DNA of 64,000 nt from Aureimonas fodinaquatilis (GTDB lineage Bacteria > Pseudomonadota > Alphaproteobacteria > Rhizobiales > Rhizobiaceae), in assembly GCF_008369445.1 (NCBI RefSeq), contig NZ_VTWH01000001.1, positions 1,054,001 to 1,118,000 of the forward strand, written 5' to 3'. Below, piece by piece: positions 18,046-27,511 of this stretch. The translations under genes were made by a program, and so were the position numbers. The first letter of the stretch is position 1, and every line of letters begins with the position of its first letter. A model generated the notes under the pieces. The model saw nothing but the letters and a program-made list of their open reading frames with translations. It made no database searches and was not told the origin of the DNA.

Positions 18046-19122
18046 ATGGCAGCAAAAATGAAAGCCGCGATCTTTGTTGAGAAAGGTCGCATCGTTCTGG
18101 ACGAAAAGCCGATCCCCGATGTCGGGCCGCAGGATGCGCTGGTGCGCATCACCACAACCACGATTTGTGGCACCGACGTGCATATTCTCAAAGGCGAGTA
18201 TCCGGTTGAAAAGCGCCTGACCATTGGCCACGAACCGGTTGGCATCATCGAAAAACTCGGCAGCTCTGTGACTGGCTATCATGAAGGCCAGCGGGTTATT
18301 GCCGGTGCCATCACACCATCAGGCCATTCCTATGCCTGTCTGTGCGGTTGCGGCTCGCAGGATGGGCCAGGCACACGCCATGGTTTCAAAGTGGCTGGCG
18401 GCTGGAAATTCGGCAACACGATAGATGGGTGTCAGGCCGAGTATGTTCTGGTTAAAGACGCGATGGCCAATCTGAGCCCCATTCCCGATCATTTGACCGA
18501 TGAAGAAGTGTTGATGTGCCCGGACATCATGTCCACCGGCTTTTCAGGTGCCGAACGCGGCAATGTTCGCATTGGCGACACGGTGGTGGTGTTCGCTCTT
18601 GGTCCGATTGGCCTGTGTGCAGTGGCAGGTGCCAAACTGATGGGTGCAACCAGAATTATCGGCGTGGACACAGTGCCAGCTCGCATGGAAGCGGCCAGAA
18701 AACTGGGTGCAGACCATGTGGTGGATTTCAGGGCGGGTGACCCGGTTGAACAGATTCTGGCACTGACAGACGGGCGAGGCGTTGATGTGGCCATTGAGGC
18801 GCTGGGCACCCAATCCACCTTCGAATCCAGCCTAAAGGTTCTGCGGCCCGGCGGTACTCTTTCCAGCCTGGGCGTGTACTCATCCGATCTTGCCATTCCG
18901 CTGGCGGCTTTTGGTGCCGGGCTGGGAGATTACACCATTGTGTCGACGCTGTGCCCCGGCGGTAAGGAAAGAATGCGCCGGTTGATGGAAGTGTGCGGCT
19001 CTGGCCGAATTGACCTGAAACCGCTTGTGACCCATCGATACAAGCTGGATGACATTGAGGCCGCCTATGACCTGTTTGCCAATCAGCGCGACGGCGTTTT
19101 GAAAATAGCCATCACACCGTAA
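18046..19122 (+). CDS. Zinc-dependent alcohol dehydrogenase, MDR superfamily
   Basis: The 358-residue protein is of the medium-chain dehydrogenase type. The catalytic zinc ligands are seen as CGTDVHILKGEYP and IGHEPVG, and a CPDIMSTGFSGAE segment supplies the aspartate ligand seen in isopropanol dehydrogenases. FALGPIGLCAVAGAK is the NAD(P) dinucleotide fold. CLCGCGSQDGPGTRHG replaces the standard four-cysteine structural zinc loop. It probably acts on a short-chain or secondary alcohol; the substrate is unknown. GGAGATGG lies just upstream of the ATG at 18046. Confidence 0.88.
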   Translation: MAAKMKAAIFVEKGRIVLDEKPIPDVGPQDALVRITTTTICGTDVHILKGEYPVEKRLTIGHEPVGIIEKLGSSVTGYHEGQRVIAGAITPSGHSYACLCGCGSQDGPGTRHGFKVAGGWKFGNTIDGCQAEYVLVKDAMANLSPIPDHLTDEEVLMCPDIMSTGFSGAERGNVRIGDTVVVFALGPIGLCAVAGAKLMGATRIIGVDTVPARMEAARKLGADHVVDFRAGDPVEQILALTDGRGVDVAIEALGTQSTFESSLKVLRPGGTLSSLGVYSSDLAIPLAAFGAGLGDYTIVSTLCPGGKERMRRLMEVCGSGRIDLKPLVTHRYKLDDIEAAYDLFANQRDGVLKIAITP

Positions 19123-19132
19123 ATCCCTGAAG

Positions 19133-19164
19133 CATTTCAGGTGGTCTTTCGATCGCCTGAAATG
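19133..19164. terminator. Bidirectional hairpin terminator between ADH and ubiA
   Basis: CATTTCAGGTGGTC (19133-19146) and GATCGCCTGAAATG (19151-19164) form a 14-bp stem with two G-U wobbles and a TTTC loop. It lies between the convergent alcohol dehydrogenase (ends 19122) and ubiA (ends 19185). It is followed by TAGTTTCAATGGCAAATGC, which resembles the right end of the dispersed palindromic element. Confidence 0.7.
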
Positions 19165-19184
19165 TAGTTTCAATGGCAAATGCT

Positions 19185-20186
19185 TTAACTGGAATAGGGA
19201 AAAGACAGCATCCACAAAGCTGAGGCTATCAGTCCCAGAAACAGGATCCAGCCAAACAGATTGTTGGATCGGAACAGTTTCAGGCACTCATCCGGATTGT
19301 CGATATCCAGGCTGCTGATCTGCCAGATCATCTGCCCCGCACCAATGGCCAGTCCGGCATAGGCCGGCCAGGCGGGGCCGGTGGTGCCAATGCCAGTGGC
19401 CAGATAGGCCAGAAAAAAGCAAACAAGCGCGCTGCCATAAAGCCAGATCAGCGCCGCGCGCGTGCGGCTGCCAAACAGACGGGCAGTGGAACGCACACCC
19501 ACCAGCGCATCATCTTCCCTGTCCTGATGAGCGTAAATCGTGTCGTAGCCAACAGTCCACACAACCGCGCCGATATAAAGCAGCACCGGCGCAAGATCGA
19601 GCGCGCCCCAGTAAGATGCCCAGCCCATCAGCGCGCCCCACGAAAAGGCAAGCCCAAGGCCAAGTTGCGGCCAATCTGTAAACCGCTTGAGAAACGGATA
19701 GATTGCAACCACGGCCAGTGAGGCGATGCCGAGCACCATTGCATAGGGCGGAAACTGAATCAGCACCGCAAAACCCACAAGCGCCTGCAACACCAGAAAC
19801 AGTTTTGCCCGCCTGCGGCTGACCCGGCCGGAAGGCAGCGGCCGAGAGCGTGTGCGGGCCACCTGATTGTCAATGTTCTGATCCACCAGGTCATTATAGG
19901 TGCAACCAGCGCCGCGCATGGCGATGGCACCTATGACGAAAAGCGCAAGATGCCAGAAACTTGGCAGGCCGGTGTGGACGGCTGACTGGGCCGCCGCCTG
20001 AGGGGCAAGAGCCGCGCTCCACCAGCAGGGCCACATCAGAAGCTGCCAGCCAATCGGCCTGTCCCACCGCGCCAACTGCGCATAGGGGCGCAGTGCCGGA
20101 GGCAGGATCCGGTACACAAAGTTTTCTGAAGGGGCGTCGGCTACCCGGCCATTTTCCATCACCGCCTTGTCCTTATGGTTCGGCAT
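19185..20186 (-). CDS. ubiA: 4-hydroxybenzoate polyprenyltransferase
   Basis: UbiA attaches the polyprenyl tail to 4-hydroxybenzoate in ubiquinone synthesis at the inner membrane. The 333-residue protein is strongly hydrophobic and has both aspartate motifs: NDLVDQNIDNQVARTRSRPL (cytoplasmic loop 1) and YAHQDREDDALVG (loop 2). WDRPIGWQLLMWPCWW opens the first helix. The start could be 20186 or 20159 (MENGRVADAPSENF); AAGGA 10 bases upstream favours the latter. It should use the product of the polyprenyl synthase at 5.0-6.0 kb. It is divergent from purD. Confidence 0.95.
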   Translation of the reverse strand: MPNHKDKAVMENGRVADAPSENFVYRILPPALRPYAQLARWDRPIGWQLLMWPCWWSAALAPQAAAQSAVHTGLPSFWHLALFVIGAIAMRGAGCTYNDLVDQNIDNQVARTRSRPLPSGRVSRRRAKLFLVLQALVGFAVLIQFPPYAMVLGIASLAVVAIYPFLKRFTDWPQLGLGLAFSWGALMGWASYWGALDLAPVLLYIGAVVWTVGYDTIYAHQDREDDALVGVRSTARLFGSRTRAALIWLYGSALVCFFLAYLATGIGTTGPAWPAYAGLAIGAGQMIWQISSLDIDNPDECLKLFRSNNLFGWILFLGLIASALWMLSFPYSS

Positions 20187-20313
20187 CAGGCGCGAGGAAT
20201 GACGTGAATTGCGGCTGCGTCAAGCAGTTTTGCGTTAATTTCAACGGTTTCATGCTTGACCCGGTGGCTTGGTTGAACCTAATCCGAAGTGTCCCAGCAG
20301 ATTGACGGAAATT

Positions 20314-21573
20314 ATGAAAACCAATCTTCTTCTCATCGGTTCAGGTGGTCGCGAACATGCACTGGCCTGCAAACTGGCCAGTTCACCCATGCTCGGCCGG
20401 TTTTACGCCGCACCCGGCAACCCCGGCATCGGCGAACATGCCGAGCTTGTGTCTCTGGATTTCGCCGACCACGTGGCCGTGGTGGAATTTTGCACCCGCA
20501 ACGAGATTGATCTTGTGGTTGTCGGGCCGGAAGTGCCTCTGGTTGCCGGAATTGCCGATGCGCTGGAAAAGGCCGGTATTCTGGTTTTTGGCCCGAGCCG
20601 CGCCGCGGCGCAACTGGAAGGGTCGAAAGGCTTTACCAAGGAATTGTGCTCACGGGCCAATATTCCAACAGCGCGATACCGCCGCTTCAACAATGTGGAA
20701 AAGGCCAAAGCCTATATTCGCAGTGAAGGTGCACCCATTGTCGTCAAGGCAGACGGACTTGCTGCCGGCAAAGGCGTAACCGTTGCGGAAACAGTTGATG
20801 AAGCGCTGGCGGCGGTGGAAGACTGGTTGACGGAGCCTGGCGCAGAAGTTGTCGTGGAAGAGTGCCTGACAGGGCCGGAAATCAGCGTATTCTGCCTGTG
20901 TGATGGCAAAATTGCAGTGCCGTTCGGCACGGCGGAAGACCACAAGCGCGCTTATGACGGAGATAAAGGCCCAAACACCGGCGGCATGGGTGCCTATTCA
21001 CCTTCCGGCCTGGTGACGCCGGAGCTCCTGTCGCGCGCCATGGATGACATCATCTACCCGACACTGCGGGAAATGGCCGAAGCCGCAATGCCGTTCAAGG
21101 GCATTCTCTATGCCGGTCTGATGCTGACCGCGGATGGGCCGAAGCTGATCGAGTATAATGTGCGTTTCGGCGACCCGGAATGTCAGGTTCTGCTGATGCG
21201 GCTGAAGAGCGACCTTCTGCCTATGTTGCTGGGGGCCGCCAAAGGCGATCTTTCCGGCGTTGAACCGCAATGGAGCGAAGAGCCCGCCGTCACGGTTGTC
21301 ATGGCCAGCAACGGTTATCCCGGGTCTTACGCGCGCGGGACTCACATTCGCCATCTGCCGCCTGTGGCGGATGGGGAAAAAATCTTTCATGCCGGCACAC
21401 GGCTGGAGGGCGACAGGCTGCTGGCAGATGGGGGCCGCGTGCTGAACGTCACCGCTCGCGGTGCCACGGTGGTTGAGGCTGTTTCCAAGGCATACAAGCT
21501 TGTCAGCAAGGTGGACTGGCCGGATGGTTTCTGCCGCAGCGACATTGCCCATCGTGCAATGTCTGGAAAGTGA
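20314..21573 (+). CDS. purD: Phosphoribosylamine-glycine ligase
   Basis: PurD joins phosphoribosylamine and glycine in purine synthesis using ATP. The 419-residue protein starts [18 protein letters not shown], with an ATP-grasp core: [20 protein letters not shown] near residue 145 and [15 protein letters not shown] near 290. The start at 20314 has GACGGAA upstream, whereas the frame is open back to 20269. No other purine genes are nearby. The beta-oxidation cluster starts 93 bp after it, with its own candidate operator. Confidence 0.97.
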   Translation: MKTNLLLIGSGGREHALACKLASSPMLGRFYAAPGNPGIGEHAELVSLDFADHVAVVEFCTRNEIDLVVVGPEVPLVAGIADALEKAGILVFGPSRAAAQLEGSKGFTKELCSRANIPTARYRRFNNVEKAKAYIRSEGAPIVVKADGLAAGKGVTVAETVDEALAAVEDWLTEPGAEVVVEECLTGPEISVFCLCDGKIAVPFGTAEDHKRAYDGDKGPNTGGMGAYSPSGLVTPELLSRAMDDIIYPTLREMAEAAMPFKGILYAGLMLTADGPKLIEYNVRFGDPECQVLLMRLKSDLLPMLLGAAKGDLSGVEPQWSEEPAVTVVMASNGYPGSYARGTHIRHLPPVADGEKIFHAGTRLEGDRLLADGGRVLNVTARGATVVEAVSKAYKLVSKVDWPDGFCRSDIAHRAMSGK

Positions 21574-21618
21574 TGACGGCTTTTTAAACTGAAATTGCCG
21601 CAGGCACTGGCCAATTCT

Positions 21619-21652
21619 GTACAAACTCTTACGTTAGGGGAAGAGTTTGTAC
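21619..21652. promoter_or_regulatory. Perfect 12-bp inverted repeat upstream of fadE
   Basis: GTACAAACTCTT (21619-21630), a 10-base spacer (ACGTTAGGGG), and AAGAGTTTGTAC (21641-21652) form an exact inverted repeat. It ends one base before AGGAGG, the ribosome-binding site of fadE at 21667. The symmetry is what a dimeric regulator of fatty acid genes (TetR, GntR or MarR type) would bind, so it is a candidate operator. It could alternatively be an RNA hairpin beside the ribosome-binding site. I could not tie it to a known regulator. Confidence 0.6.
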
Positions 21653-21666
21653 AGGAGGCGCGGACT

Positions 21667-23931
21667 ATGGCACAGGCATCGTTTCGTCGGGATAAACTGA
21701 CAAGGCCAATTTTTCGCTGGGCAAAAAAGGCCATGCCATCCATCTCCGACACCGAGGCAAAGGCCATTGGTGCGGGCACTGTCTGGTGGGATGGTGAGCT
21801 GTTTTCCGGCACCCCGGACTGGGACAAGCTGGTGGCCATGCCACCCGCTGTCCTGTCGGAAAAAGAGCGGGCATTTCTCAATGGACCGGTGGAGCGGCTC
21901 TGCTCCATGATCGATGACTGGAAAATCAGCACAGTCGATCACGACCTGCCGCCGGAAGTCTGGGATTTCATGCGCCGGGAAAAATTCTTCGGCATGATCA
22001 TTCCGGAAGAGTATGGCGGCCTGGGCTTTTCCAACACCGCACATTCGGAAGTGGTGCGCAAAGTCTCTTCAGTCAGCGTGGTTGCGGGCGTAACCGTCAT
22101 GGTGCCGAATTCGCTTGGCCCGGGTGAACTGATGCTGCATTTCGGCACGCCGGAGCAAAAAAATCACTGGCTGCCGCGGCTGGCGGATGGCCGTGAAATC
22201 CCGTGCTTTGGCCTGACTTCGGCAGAGGCCGGGTCTGATGCCGCTTCCATGCGCGACACGGGCATTGTGGAATTTGGTGAGCATGAAGGCCAGCGCGTGC
22301 TGGGCATCCGGCTGAATTTCGACAAGCGCTACATCACCCTGGGTCCGGTTTCCACTGTGATGGGCCTTGCCTTTAAAATGCGGGATCCGGAAAACCACCT
22401 TGGCCGTGGGCCGGAACTGGGCATTACCGTGGCGCTGATTCCCACATCCACCCCGGGTGTTTCAGTCGGCGACAGGCATGTGCCGCTTTCCACCTATTTT
22501 CAGAACGGTCCATTGCATGGGCGGGATGTGTTCATTCCGATGGAATGGATACTGGGCGGCCCGGCGCAGATCGGCGAGGGCTGGACCATGCTGATGACCG
22601 CCCTTGCAGCGGGGCGCAGCATTTCACTGCCATCACAATCTGCGGCTGCCTGCGCCATGGCAGCGCGGGTCAGCGGTGCCTATGCGCGTGTCCGCTCGCA
22701 GTTCAATGTGCCAATAGGCCGGTTTGAGGGCATTCAGGAGCCACTGGCCGAAATTGCTGCAAATGCCTATCAGGTGGACGCGGCGCGCCGGCTGACAGTT
22801 GCCGCGCTGGATCAGGGCCACCGCCCGTCCGTGCTTGGTGCTATCATGAAATCCAACGCCACGGAGCGTATGCGCCAGTCCGTTACCCACGCCATGGATA
22901 TTCATGGCGGTAAGGGCATTGTGGAAGGGCCGCGTAATTACATGGCCCCGCAATACCGGTCTGTGCCGATTGGCATTACCGTGGAGGGCGCCAATATTCT
23001 GACCCGCAGCCTGATGATTTTCGGGCAGGGAGCAATTCGTGCGCATCCATACATGCTGAAAGAAATGCAGGCCTTGTCCGAACCGGATGCAGAAAAAGGT
23101 CTGGACGAGTTTGACAAGCATTTCTGGGCGCATGCCGGACACTCGGTGAAAAATGCCTTCCGCACCTTTCTGCGCGGCTGGACGGCTGGAATAGCTGCAC
23201 CTGCGCCGGAAAAAGCCGAACTGACCAGCCATTGGCGGCAACTTTCCCGATTGTCAGCGGCCTTTGCCCTGACCGCGGATCTGGCTCTTCTGACCATGGG
23301 CGGCGGGTTGAAGCGCAAGGAAATGCTGTCTGGCAGGCTGGGGGATGTTCTGTCCGAGCTTTATCTGCTGGCTGCCTGCCTCAAGCGCTTTGAAACCGAA
23401 GGCAGGCCAGAAGCCGACAAGCCGCTGATCGAATATGTCATGCGCCGGGGTGTTAACCGCATCTCGCATGCGTTTGACGCCATAATGGCAAATCTGCCAT
23501 CGCGTCTGGCTGCGCTGACGGTCCGTATCATCGCATTTCCGCTGGGAACGCCATACACACCGCTTCGCGATGAACTGATCACCGAAGTGGCGGAGATTCT
23601 GATGCGGCCAACCTCGCAACGCGACAGGCTGACAGCCGATCTGTATCTGGGTGCCGGCCGCGAGAATTACGCCATTGCCGAACTGGAAACAGCCTTTGAT
23701 CTTGTAACAAAGGCCGAGCCTGCGGCCCGCAAACTGCGCGATGCAAAATTGCGGGATCCGGATGAAGGTCTTGCCAAGGGTATCCTGAACATATCCGAGC
23801 ACACGGGTCTGCGAGAGGCCGAAGCCGCCATTTCCCGTGTGGTGGCAGTGGATGCCTTTGCCAGCGAGGAAGTTGCGCCGGCATCGGGCAGAAATGGCCA
23901 CGGAATGGATAGAATGGAGGCGGCACAATGA
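21667..23931 (+). CDS. fadE: Acyl-CoA dehydrogenase, FadE type with C-terminal DUF1974 domain
   Basis: FadE performs the first step of beta-oxidation, reducing FAD and making trans-2-enoyl-CoA. The 754-residue protein has the N-terminal acyl-CoA dehydrogenase domain (FFGMIIPEEYGGLGFS, CFGLTSAEAGSDAASM) and the domain with MDIHGGKGIVEGPRNYMAPQYRSVPI. A C-terminal DUF1974-like part (about residues 470-690) is typical of the proteobacterial FadE. AGGAGG nine bases before the ATG supports the start at 21667; an upstream TTG frame exists at 21595. It heads a cluster with the thiolase and the hydratase/dehydrogenase. Confidence 0.9.
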   Translation: MAQASFRRDKLTRPIFRWAKKAMPSISDTEAKAIGAGTVWWDGELFSGTPDWDKLVAMPPAVLSEKERAFLNGPVERLCSMIDDWKISTVDHDLPPEVWDFMRREKFFGMIIPEEYGGLGFSNTAHSEVVRKVSSVSVVAGVTVMVPNSLGPGELMLHFGTPEQKNHWLPRLADGREIPCFGLTSAEAGSDAASMRDTGIVEFGEHEGQRVLGIRLNFDKRYITLGPVSTVMGLAFKMRDPENHLGRGPELGITVALIPTSTPGVSVGDRHVPLSTYFQNGPLHGRDVFIPMEWILGGPAQIGEGWTMLMTALAAGRSISLPSQSAAACAMAARVSGAYARVRSQFNVPIGRFEGIQEPLAEIAANAYQVDAARRLTVAALDQGHRPSVLGAIMKSNATERMRQSVTHAMDIHGGKGIVEGPRNYMAPQYRSVPIGITVEGANILTRSLMIFGQGAIRAHPYMLKEMQALSEPDAEKGLDEFDKHFWAHAGHSVKNAFRTFLRGWTAGIAAPAPEKAELTSHWRQLSRLSAAFALTADLALLTMGGGLKRKEMLSGRLGDVLSELYLLAACLKRFETEGRPEADKPLIEYVMRRGVNRISHAFDAIMANLPSRLAALTVRIIAFPLGTPYTPLRDELITEVAEILMRPTSQRDRLTADLYLGAGRENYAIAELETAFDLVTKAEPAARKLRDAKLRDPDEGLAKGILNISEHTGLREAEAAISRVVAVDAFASEEVAPASGRNGHGMDRMEAAQ

Positions 23932-25211
23932 CGCGAGCAGTCTACATTGTAGACGGCGCACGCACGCCATTCCTGAAAGCGCGCGGCAAACCCGGCCCGT
24001 TCACACCGGTTGATCTGGCAGTGCAATGCGGCAGGCCGCTTCTGCTTCGCCAGGGCTTTGATCCTGCATTGATTGATCTGGTGATCCTTGGCTGCGTTAA
24101 TGTCATTGCTGATGAAATGAACCCGGCGCGGGTTGCCGGCCTGCGACTTGGTCTGCCAGAGGCAACTCCCGCCTATACGGTTCAGATCAATTGCGGGTCC
24201 GGCATGCAATCCATCGACTCGGCATTTCGCACAATTGAAGCCGGCCACGCCGATATTGTGCTTGCGGGTGGAACCGAGGCGCTGAGTCATTCGCCTCTGG
24301 TTCTGCGCAAAGAGGCGGTGGACTGGTTTGCGGCACTGAACACGGCGCGCAGCACCAGCGCCAAGTTGAAAGCCATCAGCGGCCTGCGCCCCGGATTCCT
24401 GAAACCGGAAATCGGGCTGGAGCGCGGGTTGACTGACCCGATTACCAATCTGGGCATGGGGCAGACGGCGGAAAAGATTGGCCATTTGTTCGGCATTACG
24501 CGAGAGGCCGCCGATGCCTATGCGGTTGAAAGCCACAAAAGGCTGGCCGCGGCACAGGCCGAAGGGCGGCTGGCTGATGAAGTGTTTCCGGCTTTTTCAC
24601 GCGATGGGCAGGTTTATACGCAGGATGACGGTGTGCGGGCTGATTCCACGGTGCAAAGCCTGGGTGCATTGAAGCCGGTGTTTGAAAAGCCCTATGGCAA
24701 GGTTACGGCTGGAAATTCGTCGCAGATCACCGATGGCGCGTCATGGGTGCTGCTGGCAGGTGAGGAGGCAGTTGCGAAGCACTCGCTGACGGTGCTGGCA
24801 AAGATTGTTGATTCACATTGGGGCGCGCTCGACCCATCCATTATGGGCCTTGGGCCGGTTGTGGCCACCGCGCCGGTGTTGAAGCGGCAGGACATGCGCC
24901 TTGCAGATGTGGATTTGTGGGAACTGAACGAGGCTTTTGCTGCGCAGGTTCTGGCATGTCTTGCCGCATTTGAGGATGAAGAGGTCTGCCGCGATGTGTT
25001 GGGCCTTGACGGCGCGGCGGGAACCATTCCCCGCGACAGGCTGAATGTGGATGGCGGGGCGATTTCGCTGGGCCACCCGGTGGGCACCAGCGGCACCCGC
25101 ATAACGCTGCACCTGGCCAATGCCTTGCGCCAGCGCGGTCTGCGGCGAGGCATTGCCACAGAATGTATTGGCGGCGGGCAAGGCGGCGCAATGCTGCTGG
25201 AAACAGCGTAA
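23928..25211 (+). CDS. fadI: 3-ketoacyl-CoA thiolase / acetyl-CoA C-acyltransferase
   Basis: This 427-residue thiolase cleaves 3-ketoacyl-CoA with CoA, the last step of beta-oxidation. The acyl-carrying cysteine is Cys89 (QINCGSGMQS); the catalytic histidine region is SLGHPVGTSGTRI and the C-terminal cysteine lies in TECIGGGQGGAML. Its ATG overlaps the fadE stop (ATGA), so the two are translationally coupled. The length and insert suit the FadI type rather than FadA; the difference is not decisive. Confidence 0.9.
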   Translation: MTRAVYIVDGARTPFLKARGKPGPFTPVDLAVQCGRPLLLRQGFDPALIDLVILGCVNVIADEMNPARVAGLRLGLPEATPAYTVQINCGSGMQSIDSAFRTIEAGHADIVLAGGTEALSHSPLVLRKEAVDWFAALNTARSTSAKLKAISGLRPGFLKPEIGLERGLTDPITNLGMGQTAEKIGHLFGITREAADAYAVESHKRLAAAQAEGRLADEVFPAFSRDGQVYTQDDGVRADSTVQSLGALKPVFEKPYGKVTAGNSSQITDGASWVLLAGEEAVAKHSLTVLAKIVDSHWGALDPSIMGLGPVVATAPVLKRQDMRLADVDLWELNEAFAAQVLACLAAFEDEEVCRDVLGLDGAAGTIPRDRLNVDGGAISLGHPVGTSGTRITLHLANALRQRGLRRGIATECIGGGQGGAMLLETA

Positions 25212-25223
25212 CCACGGAAGGAA

Positions 25224-27323
25224 ATGGCGATGGACACGATGTTGAAGACGCTTTCCGGCCGGGTCATGGAACTTGGACCGCTGCGCAATGTGGCAGCAGA
25301 GGGCAACTGGCGCGTTGCCGTGGATGACAACCGGGTGATGTGGCTGGCACTGGACCGGCCCGGCAAGGCGGTCAACGTCATTGACCGCCCGGTACTGGAA
25401 GAGTTGAACCAGTTGATTGACCGCATTGAGGCCGAACGGCCCGTAGCCGTGGTCATTCGCGGGGCCAAGTCCGCGGGTTTTGCTGCAGGAGCCGATATCA
25501 ACCAGTTTGTTGGCGCATCGGTGGATGAGATACGCGGCATGCTGGGGCAGGGCCACATTGTGCTGGACAGGCTGGCCGCCCTGCTGCCGCCCACCATTGC
25601 CATTGTTCACGGCCATTGCCTGGGCGGCGGGCTTGAGCTGGCGCTGGCCTGCAAATTCCGATTGGCGGTTCCAGGTGCATCATTGGGCTTCCCGGAAGTC
25701 ATGCTGGGGCTGCATCCAGGTCTGGGTGGCACTTTTCGCGCAACGGCGGTTGCCGATCCGGTGGAAGCCATGACCATAATGCTGACCGGCAAATCGGTGG
25801 ATGCCAAGCGGGCCCGCTCCATGGGGCTGGTGGATGACGTGGTGGAAGAGCGCCACTTGCAGAACGCCGTGCAGGCTGTGGTTTCCGGTGTGCTTCGCGC
25901 GCCGCGCAAGGGCATGCGCACCAGAGCGTTTTCGCTTGGCCCGGCCCGGCGCTTCGCGGCGTCGCAAATGCGCAAGAAGGCTGCTGAAACCGCACCGGAG
26001 GCGCACTACCCGGCACCATACAGATTGATAGACAACTGGGAAAAATATGGCGGCGATGAAGATGCCATGCGGAAGGCCGAGCTGGAAAGCTTCGCCGAGC
26101 TGGTGGAAACGCCGACTGCGCAAAACCTGATCCGCTGCTTTTTCCTGCGGGAAACGATGCGTGGCTTGAAAACAGGCAAATCCGGCGTTTCGCATGTCCA
26201 TGTGGTTGGCGCGGGCACCATGGGTGGCGATATTGCCGCATGGGCGGCGCGGCAGGGCTTTGTCGTAACGCTGCAGGATGTGCAGCCGGAACCGATCGGG
26301 CGGGCTATGGCCAGTGCCGCCAAAATGCTTCAGGCGACATTGAAAGACCCGCTCAAGGTGCGGGACGCATTGGACCGGCTTGTGCCGGACATGAAAGGTC
26401 TTGGGCTGCGCGATGCGGATATCGTTATTGAGGCGGTCCCTGAAAAGCTGGACCTGAAAGCCCGCATCTATGCCGATATCGAGCCGAAGCTGAAGGAAGG
26501 AGCAATCCTTGCAACCAACACGTCTGCCCTGCCGCTGGAGCAACTGGCGGAAAAGCTGACCGACCCTTCGCGCTTTGTCGGCCTGCACTTTTTTAACCCG
26601 GTCTCTCGCATGCAACTGGTGGAAATTGTTTCCCACAAGGCTGTTGCACCTGAAACCGCGCGGCGCGCGCTGGATTTTGCAGTGGAACTGCAACGCCTGC
26701 CGGCGCCGGTGCAGTCTGCCCCTGGCTTTCTGGTCAATCGCGCGTTGACACCGTACATGGCCGAAGCGCTGTTGATGGTGGGAGAAGGCATTCCCAAAGA
26801 GCGGATCGACGCGCGGGCAGAAGCCTTCGGCATGCCGATGGGGCCCGTGGAACTGGCCGACCGGGTGGGCCTGGATGTCGCTGTGGAGGTTTCCCGCAGT
26901 CTTACAGAGCGCCTGGACACCGGTTTTCCGCCCATACCGGAGTGGTTGGAGAACATGGTGCGGGAGGGTCGCCTGGGCGTCAAAACCAAAGGCGGGCTGT
27001 ATGAATATGACGATGGCAAACCCAAAAAAGCCTCACTGGACAGCATAGCCGATAAAGCGCCCGATGACCCGGATCTGGAAGACCGGTTGATTTTGCCAAT
27101 GTTAAACGCCCTTGTTGCCAGCTTGCGGGAAGGTGTTGTTTCGCAAGAAGATATTGCGGATGGCGCTATGGTTTTCGGCACGGGTTTTGCACCATTTCGT
27201 GGCGGGCCACTGCACTATGCCCGCCAGCGCGGAGTGGGTGAAATTGTAACAACAATGCGCCGACTGGAGGAAAAACACGGGCGGCGATTTGCGCCGGATG
27301 CTGGTTGGGAGAGCATGCAATAG
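25224..27323 (+). CDS. fadJ: Bifunctional enoyl-CoA hydratase / 3-hydroxyacyl-CoA dehydrogenase
   Basis: This 699-residue fusion hydrates enoyl-CoA and then oxidises 3-hydroxyacyl-CoA with NAD. The N-terminal crotonase domain has GFAAGADINQF and HGHCLGGGLELALACKFR (about residues 85-140). The NAD-binding domain starts VHVVGAGTMGGDIAAWAARQ near residue 325, followed by FVGLHFFNPVSRMQLVEI; the C-terminal helical domain has GFLVNRALTPYMAEA. It starts 12 bp after the thiolase. An ATG at 25230 in the same frame has a better spacing from GGAAGG, so the start may be six bases later. Confidence 0.93.
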   Translation: MAMDTMLKTLSGRVMELGPLRNVAAEGNWRVAVDDNRVMWLALDRPGKAVNVIDRPVLEELNQLIDRIEAERPVAVVIRGAKSAGFAAGADINQFVGASVDEIRGMLGQGHIVLDRLAALLPPTIAIVHGHCLGGGLELALACKFRLAVPGASLGFPEVMLGLHPGLGGTFRATAVADPVEAMTIMLTGKSVDAKRARSMGLVDDVVEERHLQNAVQAVVSGVLRAPRKGMRTRAFSLGPARRFAASQMRKKAAETAPEAHYPAPYRLIDNWEKYGGDEDAMRKAELESFAELVETPTAQNLIRCFFLRETMRGLKTGKSGVSHVHVVGAGTMGGDIAAWAARQGFVVTLQDVQPEPIGRAMASAAKMLQATLKDPLKVRDALDRLVPDMKGLGLRDADIVIEAVPEKLDLKARIYADIEPKLKEGAILATNTSALPLEQLAEKLTDPSRFVGLHFFNPVSRMQLVEIVSHKAVAPETARRALDFAVELQRLPAPVQSAPGFLVNRALTPYMAEALLMVGEGIPKERIDARAEAFGMPMGPVELADRVGLDVAVEVSRSLTERLDTGFPPIPEWLENMVREGRLGVKTKGGLYEYDDGKPKKASLDSIADKAPDDPDLEDRLILPMLNALVASLREGVVSQEDIADGAMVFGTGFAPFRGGPLHYARQRGVGEIVTTMRRLEEKHGRRFAPDAGWESMQ

Positions 27324-27368
27324 GCTGGTCACAACCTGTGGTAAATTGACGCGATTGCCAGACCGCTT

Positions 27369-27411
27369 TAGACCGTTTCACGCGATCACCTCATCGCAGA
27401 AAAACGGTCTA
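27369..27411. terminator. Hairpin after fadJ
   Basis: TAGACCGTTT (27369-27378) and AAACGGTCTA (27402-27411) form a 10-bp stem; inside, GCGAT and ATCGC can pair again. It lies 45 bp after the fadJ stop and before another palindromic element. No T tract follows directly, so an intrinsic terminator role is a guess. Confidence 0.5.
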
Positions 27412-27419
27412 ACTCTCTG

Positions 27420-27475
27420 TTTTGTCGCATTGTCTTAAGGTTGAAACGATTCCGTTCCAACAAGAAATGCTCTAG
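27420..27475 (+). repeat. Dispersed palindromic element, copy 6
   Basis: TTTTGTCGCATTGTCTTAAGG is followed by GTTGAAACG-ATTC-CGTTCCAAC (one mismatch in the right arm), then AAGAAATGCTCTAG. It ends 36 bp before the start of the second acyl-CoA dehydrogenase gene, and faces it. The flanking text is nearly identical to copy 3. Confidence 0.88.
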
Positions 27476-27511
27476 CTGATCATCTGACATCGCTTTTTTA
27501 GGAAAAACTGG

